Notes: generated by a model not told the origin, from the sequence alone. 64,000 nt of DNA from Pseudomonas farsensis (GCF_014268805.2 NZ_JABWRF020000003.1:338001-402000), one strand, 5' to 3'. Counted from the first letter of the stretch, positions 28,425-39,060 are shown. Program-made: numbers and translations.

Positions 28425-29543
28425 TTAGCTGACTTTCAAGGGCTGGTGGGCGCGCTGGGCGGTTTGCACAGGCAGTGGCTTGGCCCAGTTTTCCGGCAGG
28501 TTGATGAAATCCACCAGTTCGCGCAGGCGCCCCTGATTGCGGCCACTGAAGGCGAATGCCAGCCGCGTCAGGTGGCTGAAGTCGTCTCTTTCGTGTTCGG
28601 CCCCGGTGTCCGGCTGCTGCTGGAAGTGGCCGCTCAGGCACAAGTCGGCAAACTGTTCGCCAATTGCGCACAGCGCTGCCTCGCTCAAGGGGTGATGCAT
28701 GCGGATCACGAACTTGTCCTTCAGCCAGCGGCTGGAGTGGTAGTTGCGGTAGAACTGCTCGATCTCGGCCACCGCCTCTTCGGCGCTGTACACCAGGTGC
28801 ATGAGTTTCAGGTCGCTGGGCAAGATGTAGCGGTTTTCTTCGAGCTGACGGCGAATGAAGTCCAGCGCTTCACGCCAGAAACTGCCGCCCGGCGAGTCGA
28901 GCAGCACCACTGGCACCAGCGGGCTTTTGCCGGTCTGGATCAGCGTCAATACCTCCAGCGCTTCGTCCAGGGTGCCGAAGCCGCCCGGGCACAGTACCAA
29001 GGCGTCGGCTTCCTTGACGAAGAACAGCTTGCGAATGAAGAAAAAGTGGAACGGCAGCAGCTTGTCGGTACCGTCCACCGTGGCATTGGCATGCTGCTCG
29101 AAGGGCAGGGTGATGTTGAAGCCCAGGCTGTTGTCGCTGCCGGCGCCTTCGTGGGCCGCGGCCATGATGCCGCCGCCGGCACCGGTAATGACCATCAATT
29201 CAGCCTGCGCCAATTGTGCGCCCAGCTCACGGGCCAGTGCATACATTGGGTGTTCGACAGGCGTGCGCGCAGAACCAAAAACCGTGACCTTGCGCCGGCC
29301 TTTGTAGTGCTCGAGGGTACGGAAGGCGTGGTCCAGTTCACGCAGGGCCTGCAAGGTGATCTTGGCGTTCCAGCGGTTGCCGTCATCGTGTGCCATGCGC
29401 AGCACGGTAAGCACCATGTCGCGGTAAAGCGGCAAGTTAGGGCTGTTGGGGGCGACCAGTTGCAGTTGTTCGTCGACCTTGCTCAGGTCGATGCCATGTT
29501 CCTGAAAGTGGTTGAACAATCGTTCGTTCGGTAGGTAGGGCAT
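28425..29543 (-). CDS. LOG-family Rossmann-fold protein
   Basis: A 372-residue protein whose central part is a LOG/TIGR00730 domain (VTVFGSARTP, ITGAGGGIMAAAHEGAG, CPGGFGTLDEALEVL). LOG proteins are nucleoside 5'-monophosphate phosphoribohydrolases. The N-terminal ~80 and C-terminal ~90 residues are longer than in small LOG proteins, as in the PpnN-like group that hydrolyses purine nucleotides. Exact substrate is not known. Confidence 0.85.
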   Translation of the reverse strand: MPYLPNERLFNHFQEHGIDLSKVDEQLQLVAPNSPNLPLYRDMVLTVLRMAHDDGNRWNAKITLQALRELDHAFRTLEHYKGRRKVTVFGSARTPVEHPMYALARELGAQLAQAELMVITGAGGGIMAAAHEGAGSDNSLGFNITLPFEQHANATVDGTDKLLPFHFFFIRKLFFVKEADALVLCPGGFGTLDEALEVLTLIQTGKSPLVPVVLLDSPGGSFWREALDFIRRQLEENRYILPSDLKLMHLVYSAEEAVAEIEQFYRNYHSSRWLKDKFVIRMHHPLSEAALCAIGEQFADLCLSGHFQQQPDTGAEHERDDFSHLTRLAFAFSGRNQGRLRELVDFINLPENWAKPLPVQTAQRAHQPLKVS

Positions 29544-29860
29544 TCAACGTCTCCTTGGGCAACGAAACCTGTTACCGGGCCGATGGCGTGGCCCGGCAGC
29601 GACTTCCATGCGTCGCAGGCTGCCTTGCGCTCAAGTATGCACACTGAGCATTGCAGAAGGCCTTCAAGGCCGCGTTGCAGAAGTAAAGTCCATCCATTTC
29701 TGTGTTTTTGTCACCGCGCAATTGCCCATGCGCTTGTGTTCAATCTAGACGTTCGACACGCGCCGTGCCGAGGATTCTGGCCTTTGGTCGGTTCGGATCC
29801 AATTATCGCCAGACTTTGATTTACTGAATACAGAAATGCCCGCTACGCGGAGGTGGCGCC
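29544..29860. other. intergenic, about 317 bp, nothing recognised
   Basis: I see no gene, hairpin terminator or repeat of note. It holds the start regions of two divergent genes. Confidence 0.6.
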
Positions 29861-30067
29861 ATGCATCGCTTGGTAATCGAGGTAGACGCGCAGCTGTTCA
29901 GCCAGCTGGCAAGGGCTGCCAAGGCTGGGCATATCACGGTTGAGGCGGAGTGCCTGCGGCGGCTGCAAGGGGCAGAGCGGCACTCGCGGTATCTACAGGC
30001 GTTGCTTGCAGATTTACGCGCCGATGAGCAGCAACGGCGCGCAAGTTCCAGCGATCAGGTGGCGTGA
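29861..30067 (+). CDS. small conserved-looking hypothetical protein
   Basis: A 68-residue, helical and basic protein (MHRLVIEVDAQLFSQLARAAKAGH). GGAGG lies 7-9 bp before the ATG and the codon use is like the neighbours, so it is probably real. It could be an RHH- or Arc-type DNA-binding protein, but this is a guess. It is convergent with the next gene with only 1 bp between stops. Confidence 0.65.
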   Translation: MHRLVIEVDAQLFSQLARAAKAGHITVEAECLRRLQGAERHSRYLQALLADLRADEQQRRASSSDQVA

Positions 30068-30068
30068 A

Positions 30069-30491
30069 TCACTTCTTCTTGTTGCCCGATACACAACTGG
30101 CAGCGTCGAAGGCCTGGTCCATGATCGGCTGGTTGGTCTTGTAGACAGTGAAGCGATAGACCAGCACCGCGCCTTTGGACATCAGCTGGCGGTAACCGTT
30201 GTTGCGGCACACGCTGTCGCCCAGCTGGCTACGGACTTGCTGAGGGTTGGCCAGCATGCGCTCTGCATGGCTCTGACGTACGCTCAGGTGGTTGACCAAG
30301 GCCTTGCCCTTCTCAACGGTATAACCCTGGTCAAGGATGTCTTCATTGATGGCACGCGGGGTGCCAATGCTGCTTTCCTTGGCGACTTTCTGCAGCACCT
30401 GGGTCAGCTCGTACTCCTGCTTGGAGGCGGCTTGTGCGGCCAGCGGCAGAGCGAGCAGCAGGCTCAGGGTCGGGGCGATAACACGCAGCAT
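30069..30491 (-). CDS. PA3611-family secreted protein
   Basis: A 140-residue protein with a signal peptide ending near AAQA-A (21). The mature part has two cysteines and ends SCVSGNKKK. It looks like the quorum-sensing-regulated virulence factor family PA3611. The frame is open far upstream on the minus strand, but only these residues have a good start and a signal sequence. Confidence 0.78.
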   Translation of the reverse strand: MLRVIAPTLSLLLALPLAAQAASKQEYELTQVLQKVAKESSIGTPRAINEDILDQGYTVEKGKALVNHLSVRQSHAERMLANPQQVRSQLGDSVCRNNGYRQLMSKGAVLVYRFTVYKTNQPIMDQAFDAASCVSGNKKK

Positions 30492-30704
30492 GAATCTCTC
30501 CTGGTTCGATAACTGGCGCTTTGACCGGCACCTGCAGCCGGCGTTCCATGAAACCCTTGGGTTCCGTGGCCGCCAAAGCCTGTGATTATAAAGGAGCAGC
30601 GGCTTGCCCTGCACGGCAAAACAGTTGCGCTCTGGTAGACTTGCGCTTTGTTTTTGCCGAGTTGTCGCCGTGCCCGTCTCCTCCTCCAGCCAAGGCCTGC
30701 AGCC

Positions 30705-31415
30705 ATGAGCCACGCAGTCTCGCGCCTGCGCGCCGAGCGCCTGGCCCGCAGCGTCAAGCCTTTCATCGCCCGTGGCTCTCGCGCCGAGCGCTGCCCTGAA
30801 TGCCGGGTGATTGCCACTCACTGCCTGTGCGCCTGGAAACCCAGGGTGCAGGCCAACGCTGGCATGTGCCTGCTGATGCACGACACCGAGCCGTTGAAGC
30901 CGACTAACACCGGCTGGCTGATTGCCGACCTGATTGAAGACACCTGCGCCTTCGGCTGGCTGCGCACCGCGGTCGACGAGCGCCTGCTGGCCCTGCTCGA
31001 CGACCCGCAGTGGCAGCCGTATATCGTCTTCCCCGGTGAGTTCGTCGCCCAGGAACGGGTGGTCAACGAGGTGCACGCCGAGCCCGGCAAGCGCCCGCTG
31101 TTCATCCTGCTCGATGCCACCTGGACCGAAGCGCGCAAGATGTTTCGCAAGAGCCCCTACCTTGACCGCTTCCCGGTGCTGAGCCTTGAAGCCGAGCAGA
31201 TGTCGCGCTATCGCCTGCGCCGGTCCAAGCGTGATGACCATTTCTGCACCGCCGAAGTGGCCGCCATGTGCCTGGATCTGGCCGGTGACAACCAGGCTTC
31301 GCAGGCACTGGATGCCTACCTGGACGTGTTCAGCCTGCATTACCTCAGTGGCAAGCGCCGCCTGCCGCTGGATGAGCAGGACGAAGTACACCAGCGCCTG
31401 CATACCTTCCTATAG
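30705..31415 (+). CDS. DTW-domain tRNA aminocarboxypropyltransferase-like protein
   Basis: A 236-residue DTW/TapT family protein. It has a CPEC...CLC zinc-binding group near residues 30-42, TNTGWLI, and DATWTEARKMF, the place of the DxTW motif. The family adds an acp group to uridines in tRNA using SAM. Specific site is unknown. ATG 30705 is chosen since the upstream part is not conserved. Confidence 0.85.
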   Translation: MSHAVSRLRAERLARSVKPFIARGSRAERCPECRVIATHCLCAWKPRVQANAGMCLLMHDTEPLKPTNTGWLIADLIEDTCAFGWLRTAVDERLLALLDDPQWQPYIVFPGEFVAQERVVNEVHAEPGKRPLFILLDATWTEARKMFRKSPYLDRFPVLSLEAEQMSRYRLRRSKRDDHFCTAEVAAMCLDLAGDNQASQALDAYLDVFSLHYLSGKRRLPLDEQDEVHQRLHTFL

Positions 31416-31666
31416 TCCAAGGGGCGAGCGCCGCGGATTGGTTCATACTGTCGGGGCTGGCAGCCACAGGGCCAGGGCAACCGGGTAATTGGCTTGACCA
31501 CCCGGGGTGTGCTCGGCATCCTTGGCGCCGCTTCAGGCACGCTGAAGGCGCGGTACAACCGCTCTGCGCCGTGCCATCCCGGCCGACGGCCCTGCCGTCA
31601 GCTTGAGTTGCCCGCCCGGCGCCTCCCGTACCCTGCGCCCGGCACAGAACAGGATCCATAGAGCAA

Positions 31667-32317
31667 ATGGCCACGTACGAAATCCTGATTGCCGATGATC
31701 ACCCGTTGTTCCGCAGCGCCCTGCGCCAGGCCGTTACCCTGGGCCTTGGGCCGGACGTGCGCCTGGTCGAGGTGGCGAGCATCGCCGAGCTGGAAACCCG
31801 GCTCAGCGAAAAAGCCGACTGGGACCTGGTCCTGCTCGATCTGAACATGCCCGGTGCGTACGGTTTCTCGGGGCTGGTGCTGTTGCGCGGGCAGTACCCG
31901 CAGATTCCGGTGGTGATGGTCTCGGCGCAGGAAGAAGCAGCAGTGGTGGTCAAGTCGCGCGAGTTTGGCGCCAGCGGTTTCATCCCCAAGTCGAGCGATT
32001 TGAGCGTCATCCAGGAAGCGGTCAAGAAGGTGCTGGATGGTGAAGTCTGGTGGCCGCCGCAGGCATTCGAGAAGGTCGATGTGTCCGCTGAGGCCAAGGC
32101 CGCCAGCGAAGGCCTGGCCAGCCTCACGCCGCAGCAGTTCCGCGTGCTCACCATGGTTTGCGAAGGTCTGCTGAACAAGCAGATCGCCTATGAGTTGAGC
32201 GTCTCGGAGGCCACCATCAAGGCCCACGTTACTGCTATCTTCCGCAAGCTTGGGGTACGTACTCGCACCCAGGCGGCATTGCTGTTGCAACAACTTGAAT
32301 CGGTTTCGGCCAGCTAA
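31667..32317 (+). CDS. erdR: LuxR-type response regulator (ErdR-like)
   Basis: A 216-residue NarL/FixJ response regulator. The receiver domain has the phospho-acceptor Asp58 (VLLDLNMPG) and Lys in FIPKSS; the C-terminal HTH_LuxR holds LTPQQFRVLTMVCEGLLNKQIAYELSVSEATIKAHV. ErdR in pseudomonads controls acetyl-CoA synthetase and ethanol use. The name rests on the conserved neighbourhood dgkA-finR-fpr. Confidence 0.82.
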   Translation: MATYEILIADDHPLFRSALRQAVTLGLGPDVRLVEVASIAELETRLSEKADWDLVLLDLNMPGAYGFSGLVLLRGQYPQIPVVMVSAQEEAAVVVKSREFGASGFIPKSSDLSVIQEAVKKVLDGEVWWPPQAFEKVDVSAEAKAASEGLASLTPQQFRVLTMVCEGLLNKQIAYELSVSEATIKAHVTAIFRKLGVRTRTQAALLLQQLESVSAS

Positions 32318-32393
32318 GTTACTGTGCCTTCACGCTTTTTTGACCACGGTTGAACTAGCCTGCTGGCCATTTTTCGGTGAAGTCACTGCACCT

Positions 32394-32759
32394 ATGTCGC
32401 CATTCAAAGGCCAGACCGGCCTCAAACGTATTTTCAATGCCGCTGGCTATTCGCTGGACGGCCTGCGCGCAGCGTTCAAGGGCGAGGCGGCGTTTCGCCA
32501 GTTGGTGCTGGTCAACGTGCTGCTGATTCCGACGGCCTTCTGGCTGCCGGTCAGCCGCGCCGAGCGGGCGATCCTGATTGCTGTATGTCTGCTGGGGCTG
32601 ATCGTCGAACTGCTCAACTCGGCAGTCGAAGCGGCCATCGACCGCATCTCGCTTGACCGCCATCCGCTTTCGAAAAACGCCAAGGACATGGGCAGCGCCG
32701 CGCAACTGGTGGCCATGAGCATGGTCGCGCTGGTGTGGGGCGTTATCCTGCTGGGTTAG
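32394..32759 (+). CDS. dgkA: diacylglycerol kinase
   Basis: A 121-residue integral membrane DgkA with three transmembrane helices. The signature ELLNSAVEAAIDRIS is present. It recycles diacylglycerol from lipid head-group transfer. ATG 32394 (MSPFKGQTGL) fits the family; the frame is open upstream within the intergenic DNA. Confidence 0.93.
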   Translation: MSPFKGQTGLKRIFNAAGYSLDGLRAAFKGEAAFRQLVLVNVLLIPTAFWLPVSRAERAILIAVCLLGLIVELLNSAVEAAIDRISLDRHPLSKNAKDMGSAAQLVAMSMVALVWGVILLG

Positions 32760-32762
32760 TGC

Positions 32763-33689
32763 TCAGGCTATGGTCGGCAGCACGATCTCGTCGCTGCGCT
32801 GAACGCCTGCGGTAAAGCTTCTGCACAGTTCCAGGAACTCGCGCATCGCCGAGGTCTGGTATTTCTGCTTGTGCCAGATGAAGTAGAACTGCCGCGCCAG
32901 GTCCAGTGCCGGGGTTTCCACCGGCACCAGGCTGCCGCGGCGGAACGCATCACGCAGGGCCAGGCGCGAGATGCAACCGATGCCAAGGCCCGATTCCACG
33001 GCACGTTTGATTGCCTCGGTATGCTCAAGCTCCAGGCGGATGTTCAGGTTGGCGCGGTGGTGGCGCATGGCCTGGTCGAAGGTCAGCCGAGTGCCAGAGC
33101 CCTGTTCGCGAAGAATCCACGCCTCATGGGCCAGTTGCTCGATGTCGGCGTGGCCAACCTTCGCCAGTGGGTGCTGAGGCGCACAGAACACCACCAATTC
33201 ATCCTCGACCCACGGCTGCACTTCCAGGTTCGGGTGGTTGCAGTCGCCCTCGATCAGACCTAAGTCAATTTCGTAGTGGGCAACTTGTTGCACGATATGT
33301 GCTGTATTTTGCACATGCAGCTTCACCTGGCTTTCCGGGTGCAGTTGCATGAAGCTGCCGATGAGCAAGGTTGCCAGGTAGTTGCCGATGGTCAGCGTGG
33401 CGCCGACGGCCAGTGAGCCAAAGCCGGACTTGCCGTTGAGCAGGTCCTCGATCTCTTTGGCCTGGTCGAGCAGGGCAACGGCCTGTGGTAGCAATTGGTG
33501 GCCCAAGGCGTTGAGGCTCAGGCGCTTGCCGGCACGGTCGAACAGCTGGCAGCTGGACTGGCGCTCAAGTTCAGTGATCGACGTGCTGGCAGCCGACTGC
33601 GACAACGCCAGCACCCCTGCGGCTCGAGAGACGCTCTGGTGCTGTGCGACGGCGACAAAGACCTGTAGTTGACGAAGCGTGAATCGCAT
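32763..33689 (-). CDS. finR: LysR-type regulator FinR
   Basis: A 308-residue LysR-family protein: N-terminal winged HTH (LRQLQVFVAVAQHQSVSRAAGVLALSQSAAST) and C-terminal effector-binding domain. It is divergent from fpr, the ferredoxin-NADP reductase that FinR activates in P. putida under superoxide stress and sulfite-related conditions. The name comes from that arrangement. Confidence 0.87.
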   Translation of the reverse strand: MRFTLRQLQVFVAVAQHQSVSRAAGVLALSQSAASTSITELERQSSCQLFDRAGKRLSLNALGHQLLPQAVALLDQAKEIEDLLNGKSGFGSLAVGATLTIGNYLATLLIGSFMQLHPESQVKLHVQNTAHIVQQVAHYEIDLGLIEGDCNHPNLEVQPWVEDELVVFCAPQHPLAKVGHADIEQLAHEAWILREQGSGTRLTFDQAMRHHRANLNIRLELEHTEAIKRAVESGLGIGCISRLALRDAFRRGSLVPVETPALDLARQFYFIWHKQKYQTSAMREFLELCRSFTAGVQRSDEIVLPTIA

Positions 33690-33808
33690 ATCTATATAAC
33701 CGATAACACATATCTTGATAATTCAGTTAACAGATATTGTCGCTGCCCCTAAACTATCGCGCAACTGCGCGTTTTGCGCGCCGCGTATTTCTTCAGGAGC
33801 CACCCTAG
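33690..33808. promoter_or_regulatory. finR-fpr divergent control region
   Basis: A 119-bp AT-rich intergenic region serves both genes. It holds dyad-like AT sequence around 33694-33740 that could bind the LysR protein. AGGAG lies 9 bp before the fpr start. Confidence 0.55.
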
Positions 33809-34588
33809 ATGAGCAACATGAACCACGAACGTGTCCTCAGTGTGCACCACTGGAATGACACCCTGTTCAGCTTCAAGTGCACCCGCGATCCGGGCCTGCG
33901 CTTCGAGAACGGTCAGTTCGTGATGATCGGCCTGCAGCAGGAAAGCGGCCGTCCGCTCATGCGTGCCTATTCCATCGCGTCGCCGAACTGGGAAGAGCAC
34001 CTGGAGTTCTTCAGCATCAAGGTGCCGGACGGTCCGCTGACCTCGCAGCTGCAGCACTTGAAGGAAGGCGACGAGATCATCATCAGCAAAAAGCCTACCG
34101 GCACGCTGGTACTCGACGACCTCAACCCAGGCAAGCACCTGTACCTGCTGAGCACCGGCACTGGCCTGGCGCCGTTCATGAGCGTCATCCAGGACCCGGA
34201 AACCTACGAGCGCTTCGAAAAAGTCATTCTGGTCCACGGCGTTCGCTACGTGAACGAAGTCGCCTATCGCGAGTTCATCACTGAACACCTGCCGCAGAAC
34301 GAGTTCTTCGGTGAAGCGGTGCGAGAAAAGCTGATCTACTACCCAACCGTTACTCGCGAACCGTTCGAGAATCAGGGCCGGCTGACTGACCTGATGCGCA
34401 GCGGCAAGCTGTTCAGCGACATCGGCCTGCCACCGATCAACCCGCAGGATGACCGTGCGATGATCTGCGGCAGCCCAAGCATGCTCGACGAAACCAGCGA
34501 AGTGCTCGACAGCTTCGGCCTGAAAGTGTCGGCGCGTATGCGCGAGCCAGGTGACTACCTGATCGAGCGCGCCTTCGTCGAGAAGTAA
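33809..34588 (+). CDS. fpr: ferredoxin-NADP+ reductase
   Basis: A 259-residue FAD-containing enzyme. FAD-binding MRAYSIASPNW and NADP-binding STGTGLAPFMSVI are visible; the C-terminal is VSARMREPGDYLIERAFVEK. It moves electrons between NADPH and ferredoxin or flavodoxin in oxidative stress. Control by the divergent LysR gene is likely. Confidence 0.95.
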   Translation: MSNMNHERVLSVHHWNDTLFSFKCTRDPGLRFENGQFVMIGLQQESGRPLMRAYSIASPNWEEHLEFFSIKVPDGPLTSQLQHLKEGDEIIISKKPTGTLVLDDLNPGKHLYLLSTGTGLAPFMSVIQDPETYERFEKVILVHGVRYVNEVAYREFITEHLPQNEFFGEAVREKLIYYPTVTREPFENQGRLTDLMRSGKLFSDIGLPPINPQDDRAMICGSPSMLDETSEVLDSFGLKVSARMREPGDYLIERAFVEK

Positions 34589-34600
34589 GGCGAACGCGGC

Positions 34601-34634
34601 AAAAAAAACGCAGACCTTGGTCTGCGTTTTTTTA
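34601..34634. terminator. bidirectional terminator fpr / trmO
   Basis: CGCAGACC-TT-GGTCTGCG hairpin flanked by A8 and T7 lies between the two convergent genes. Confidence 0.9.
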
Positions 34635-34658
34635 TGCCTGCGATGCAGCGGCTCTGGC

Positions 34659-35360
34659 TCAAGTCTCGCGCACTACTTCCAGCACGCGGATCTGGTCCGG
34701 CTGGGGGTAATGCCAGCGCACCTGCACATCCCAGAATTTCACCCCGTAGACCCGCTCCGGTGGTGGCAGTTGGTACGCCGGGCGCGGGTCTTGCGCCAGA
34801 CACTGCTCGATCAGCTCGACCAGCGGTTCACCCAGGCGCTGCGCATGCGCATGGGCCTGGGGCACGGCATGTTCGTGCCAAAGCACGACAATAGGCGCGG
34901 GTGCAGCGTCGGCCATCAGGTTGGTTGCCGTTGCAACGCTGTCGGCGTAGGGCACATATGGCTTGATATCCAGCACCGGCGTGCCGTCGAGCAAGTCGAT
35001 GCCGGACAGCAACAGCCGGCCCGGCTCGACCCCTTCCAGGCGGACCACTGATTGCCCGATGCCATTGGGCCGGTGGGTCGCGCGGGTGGCGAACACGCCC
35101 ATGCTCTTGTTGCCGCCCAGGCGCGGGGGGCGCACCTTCAGGCGCGGCTTGTCTTCAAGCGCTTCATGGAACAAAAACAGCAGCCAGACGTGGCTCACCT
35201 GTTCCAGGCCAGCCACCGCATCACCCTGGTTGAACGGGGGCAGCAGTTCCAGCACACCGCGGGCGGCTGGCGCCAGCTGTGGCTGGCGAGGGATGGCGAA
35301 CTTTTCCTTGAAGCAGGAGCGCACGATACCCACCGGCGAAACCGAATGCGGCATCACCAC
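34659..35360 (-). CDS. trmO: tRNA (t6A37)-methyltransferase TrmO
   Basis: A 233-residue TsaA/TrmO beta-barrel protein that methylates t6A37 in tRNA-Thr. Landmarks: VSPVGIVRSCFKEKF, NGIGQSVVRLEGVE, GTPVLDIKPYVPYADS. The start is next to the stop of the DUF1456 gene upstream on the same strand (shared end points), so the two may be one transcript. Confidence 0.92.
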   Translation of the reverse strand: MVMPHSVSPVGIVRSCFKEKFAIPRQPQLAPAARGVLELLPPFNQGDAVAGLEQVSHVWLLFLFHEALEDKPRLKVRPPRLGGNKSMGVFATRATHRPNGIGQSVVRLEGVEPGRLLLSGIDLLDGTPVLDIKPYVPYADSVATATNLMADAAPAPIVVLWHEHAVPQAHAHAQRLGEPLVELIEQCLAQDPRPAYQLPPPERVYGVKFWDVQVRWHYPQPDQIRVLEVVRET

Positions 35361-35822
35361 TTAGCCATGTACGCGCAAGGTCAGGCCCTTGAGGAAGTTG
35401 CGCAGAAGCTGGTCGCCGCACGGGCGATAGTTGTCATGGCCAGCCTTGCGGAACAGTGCGCTGAGCTCGGGCTTGGAGACCGGGAAGTCGACCGAGTTGA
35501 GCACGGCATGCATGTCTTCTTCCTTGAGTTCGAAGGCCACACGCAGCTTTTTCAGGATGCTGTTGTTGGTGACGGGGACTTCGATAGGCTGCGGCGGGCG
35601 GCTTTCGTCGCGGCCACGGCGGTGGATCACCAGGCCGTCGAGAAAGTGCGCGATGACGTTGTCCGGGCACTGCACGAAACCGGGTTCTTCTTCCTTTTTA
35701 ACGTAGCCGGCGATGGCTTGTGCAGTAACTTGCAGGCCAGTCAGGGCAATGATTTCGGCCATTTTCTGGTCGTTGGCCTTGATCATGTAGCGCAGGCTGC
35801 GCATGACGTCGTTGTGGTTCAT
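35361..35822 (-). CDS. DUF1456 (YehS-like) protein
   Basis: A 153-residue protein with two related repeats (NHNDVMRSLRYMIKANDQKM and TNNSILKKLRVAFELKEEDM). The family is of unknown function. ATG 35822 gives the usual MNHNDVMRSLRY. It directly precedes trmO. Confidence 0.88.
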   Translation of the reverse strand: MNHNDVMRSLRYMIKANDQKMAEIIALTGLQVTAQAIAGYVKKEEEPGFVQCPDNVIAHFLDGLVIHRRGRDESRPPQPIEVPVTNNSILKKLRVAFELKEEDMHAVLNSVDFPVSKPELSALFRKAGHDNYRPCGDQLLRNFLKGLTLRVHG

Positions 35823-35870
35823 TGAAACAATCCTGTTCGAGCGCCGCGCGTACATGCGCGGCATGTATTT

Positions 35871-36587
35871 CTAGAAACGTTCGGTAGTCGCCATGAAGCG
35901 CCACTGGCCCAGCGGCAGTTTGCCCATGGACACACCGCCAATGCGGATGCGGCGCATGCCCAGCACCTTCAGGCCAGCGGTTTCGCACAGGGCTTCGATT
36001 TGCCCCGCTTGCGGGCCTTTCAGCACCATGCGCAGGTGTTGCTCGTTCTGCCAGCTGGCTTTGGCCTTGGGCAGTTCGACGCCTTTGCGCTCGACGCCAC
36101 GGGCCAGGCGCTCCAGCGCGCCCGGTTTGGCTTCGCCGCTGACTTGAACGATGTATTCCTGTTCGATGCGGCGCAGGTCGGCTTCAACCTTGCGCGTTAC
36201 CCGCCAGTCCTGGGTGAAGACCTGCAGGCCAGCAGCACCGGGCAGCAGCGGTGCAATGCATTCCTGGCGGACAAAGTGCCCGTGCAGGGCCCGCACACCT
36301 TCGCGATGGGCTTCGCTGAGGCTGGCCATGCCGAGGCTGGCCTGGGCAATGCTCAGGGCCTGCCCGGCGGGCTGATTGAGCAGCAGCGTGACCGGCTCGA
36401 GGGTGTCGGCCGTGGCGCCTGGCAGCAGCTCGACGCGCTGGGTATCGACCTTGAACTGCGGCTGCTCGACCACCACGCCGTCGACCGTGACCCAGCCCCC
36501 TTCGATGTACATTTCGGCCTCTCGGCGCGAACAGCCAAGCTGTTCGATGAGGCGTTTTGACAGACGGATAGGCTCGGACATGGACAT
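35871..36587 (-). CDS. RsuA/RluF-like protein lacking the catalytic Asp
   Basis: A 238-residue protein with an N-terminal S4 domain (IRLSKRLIEQLGCSRREAEMYIEGGWVTV) and a C-terminal pseudouridine synthase fold. The place of the active-site motif GRLDxDTxGL reads APLLPGAAGLQVFTQDW, so the catalytic Asp is Leu. The rest of the domain (EQEYIVQVSGE, HLRMVLKGPQAGQIE, LKVLGMRRIRIGGVSMGKLPLGQWR) is intact. It may bind rRNA without acting as an enzyme. Start at 36587 or 36581. Confidence 0.85.
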   Translation of the reverse strand: MSMSEPIRLSKRLIEQLGCSRREAEMYIEGGWVTVDGVVVEQPQFKVDTQRVELLPGATADTLEPVTLLLNQPAGQALSIAQASLGMASLSEAHREGVRALHGHFVRQECIAPLLPGAAGLQVFTQDWRVTRKVEADLRRIEQEYIVQVSGEAKPGALERLARGVERKGVELPKAKASWQNEQHLRMVLKGPQAGQIEALCETAGLKVLGMRRIRIGGVSMGKLPLGQWRFMATTERF

Positions 36588-36703
36588 TCAGCTTCGCAGT
36601 GCAGGGAAAGGCGCCATTGTACCCGGCCCGGCGAGCTTGCGGCGGCCTATCGGTGTCATTTACGTCAATTCGGCAACGGTCCCCAGCAATATCGGATCAA
36701 GCC

Positions 36704-37165
36704 TCATGTCGCTGCAGGAAGCCGGCGCATGTGCAGCAAAGGGTAGGGCTGCCCAAGGCCGTCGGTTTCAGAGCGCCCGATGATTTCAAACCCTTCGTGC
36801 AGGTAGAAGCCCAGGGCCTGCTGGTTCTGTTCGTTGACATCCAGGCGTTCGGCGTTCAGCTCGCTCACGGCGTGGCGCAGCAAACGCTGGCCTACCCCTT
36901 GGCCGCGCTGCTCGGGTGCCACGAACAGCAGGTCGATACGGCCATTGGCGACCCCGGCAAAGCCCTGTATCCGCCCGTTGCGGTCTTTGCCGCAGACCAG
37001 CATCACGGCGTCCAGGTAGCGGCTGAGCACATGATCGCGCAGCAAGACTATATAGGCGTCAGGCAGAAAGTCGTGGGTCGCGCGCACCGAAGCCTCCCAG
37101 ATGCGTACCAGCTCCGGGTAGTCGGTGTAGCGAGGTGTGTGCAGCGTCAGCGGTGGCTTGCTCAA
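36704..37165 (-). CDS. GNAT N-acetyltransferase
   Basis: A 153-residue GNAT protein. The acetyl-CoA motif is PEQRGQGVGQRLL, and NEQNQQALGFYLHEGFEIIGR follows as in the YjaB/RimI-like group. TTG 37165 is chosen as the start because AGGAG lies 6 bp upstream; the longer frame is not conserved. Substrate unknown. Confidence 0.85.
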   Translation of the reverse strand: MSKPPLTLHTPRYTDYPELVRIWEASVRATHDFLPDAYIVLLRDHVLSRYLDAVMLVCGKDRNGRIQGFAGVANGRIDLLFVAPEQRGQGVGQRLLRHAVSELNAERLDVNEQNQQALGFYLHEGFEIIGRSETDGLGQPYPLLHMRRLPAAT

Positions 37166-37205
37166 GGGTGGCTCCTGTGTTGGCCTCTCAAGCAAACATA
37201 GATGC

Positions 37206-37236
37206 AAAAAAATACCCCGCCAGTTGGCGGGGTATT
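37206..37236 (-). terminator. rimO terminator
   Basis: On the minus strand the hairpin AATACCCCGCC-AACT-GGCGGGGTATT is followed by a T run, just past the rimO stop. Confidence 0.87.
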
Positions 37237-37251
37237 CTCGACGCAGCGCGC

Positions 37252-38583
<1,332 letters not shown>

Positions 38584-38821
38584 GACTAACCTCGGTATTG
38601 AATACAGGCCGCCCGGCCGGTAACGGGGGCGATCCTGGCGGGCGCTTTGCGCGCCTCTGATCAAAAAGTGCGCAATTCTAGCGAGCACGAGGTCGCTTGA
38701 CCAGCAGAAATACGACGAACGTTGTTTCCCCATCCATGGCGTTGCCCGGCGCCAGTAGGCAACGGCTGGAAACATAACCTTGCGTTTCCAAGCCTTGATA
38801 AGCAGGGCGTTGCTGCGCACT

Positions 38822-39060
38822 GACGTGCAGGTCATTAACGCCTAACGCCGCCGATTGTCGTCCGGCTTCTTCCCGTGCTGCCTTGTGCCGATTAGATCGT
38901 CCGCCGCCCCCGTAGGGTCTGCTGCCCAATAATGTTGTCGGTTACACAGTCATAGAGAATGCGACAGCTATCGCCGGGTGGCGCTGGCATCTTGACAGGG
39001 CCTCGGCCGATGTCGCCCAGCGCCTTGGCATTCTCCGGGCTGTGCGACGACTTCTGACCG
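38822..39060 (+). pseudogene. decayed HTH antitoxin remnant A
   Basis: Read on the plus strand this matches the intact antitoxin at 47458-47784 for about 200 bp (ACGTGCAG-TCAT-AACGCC..., then GGTCGCCC-like, GTTGTCGG-TACA, TATCGC-G-TGGCGC-GGCATCTTGA). It has several stop codons and small indels. The RelE-like toxin gene that should precede it is missing; the rimO repeat joins directly to antitoxin sequence. Confidence 0.82.

Noticed and set aside
28374-29534. A 386-codon plus-strand ORF opposite the LOG gene
   Set aside because: Shadow; it also runs through the terminator.
30492-31403. Upstream extension of the PA3611-like frame
   Set aside because: The open minus frame runs through the DTW gene in antisense. 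Only the last 140 codons have a signal peptide and a sensible start.
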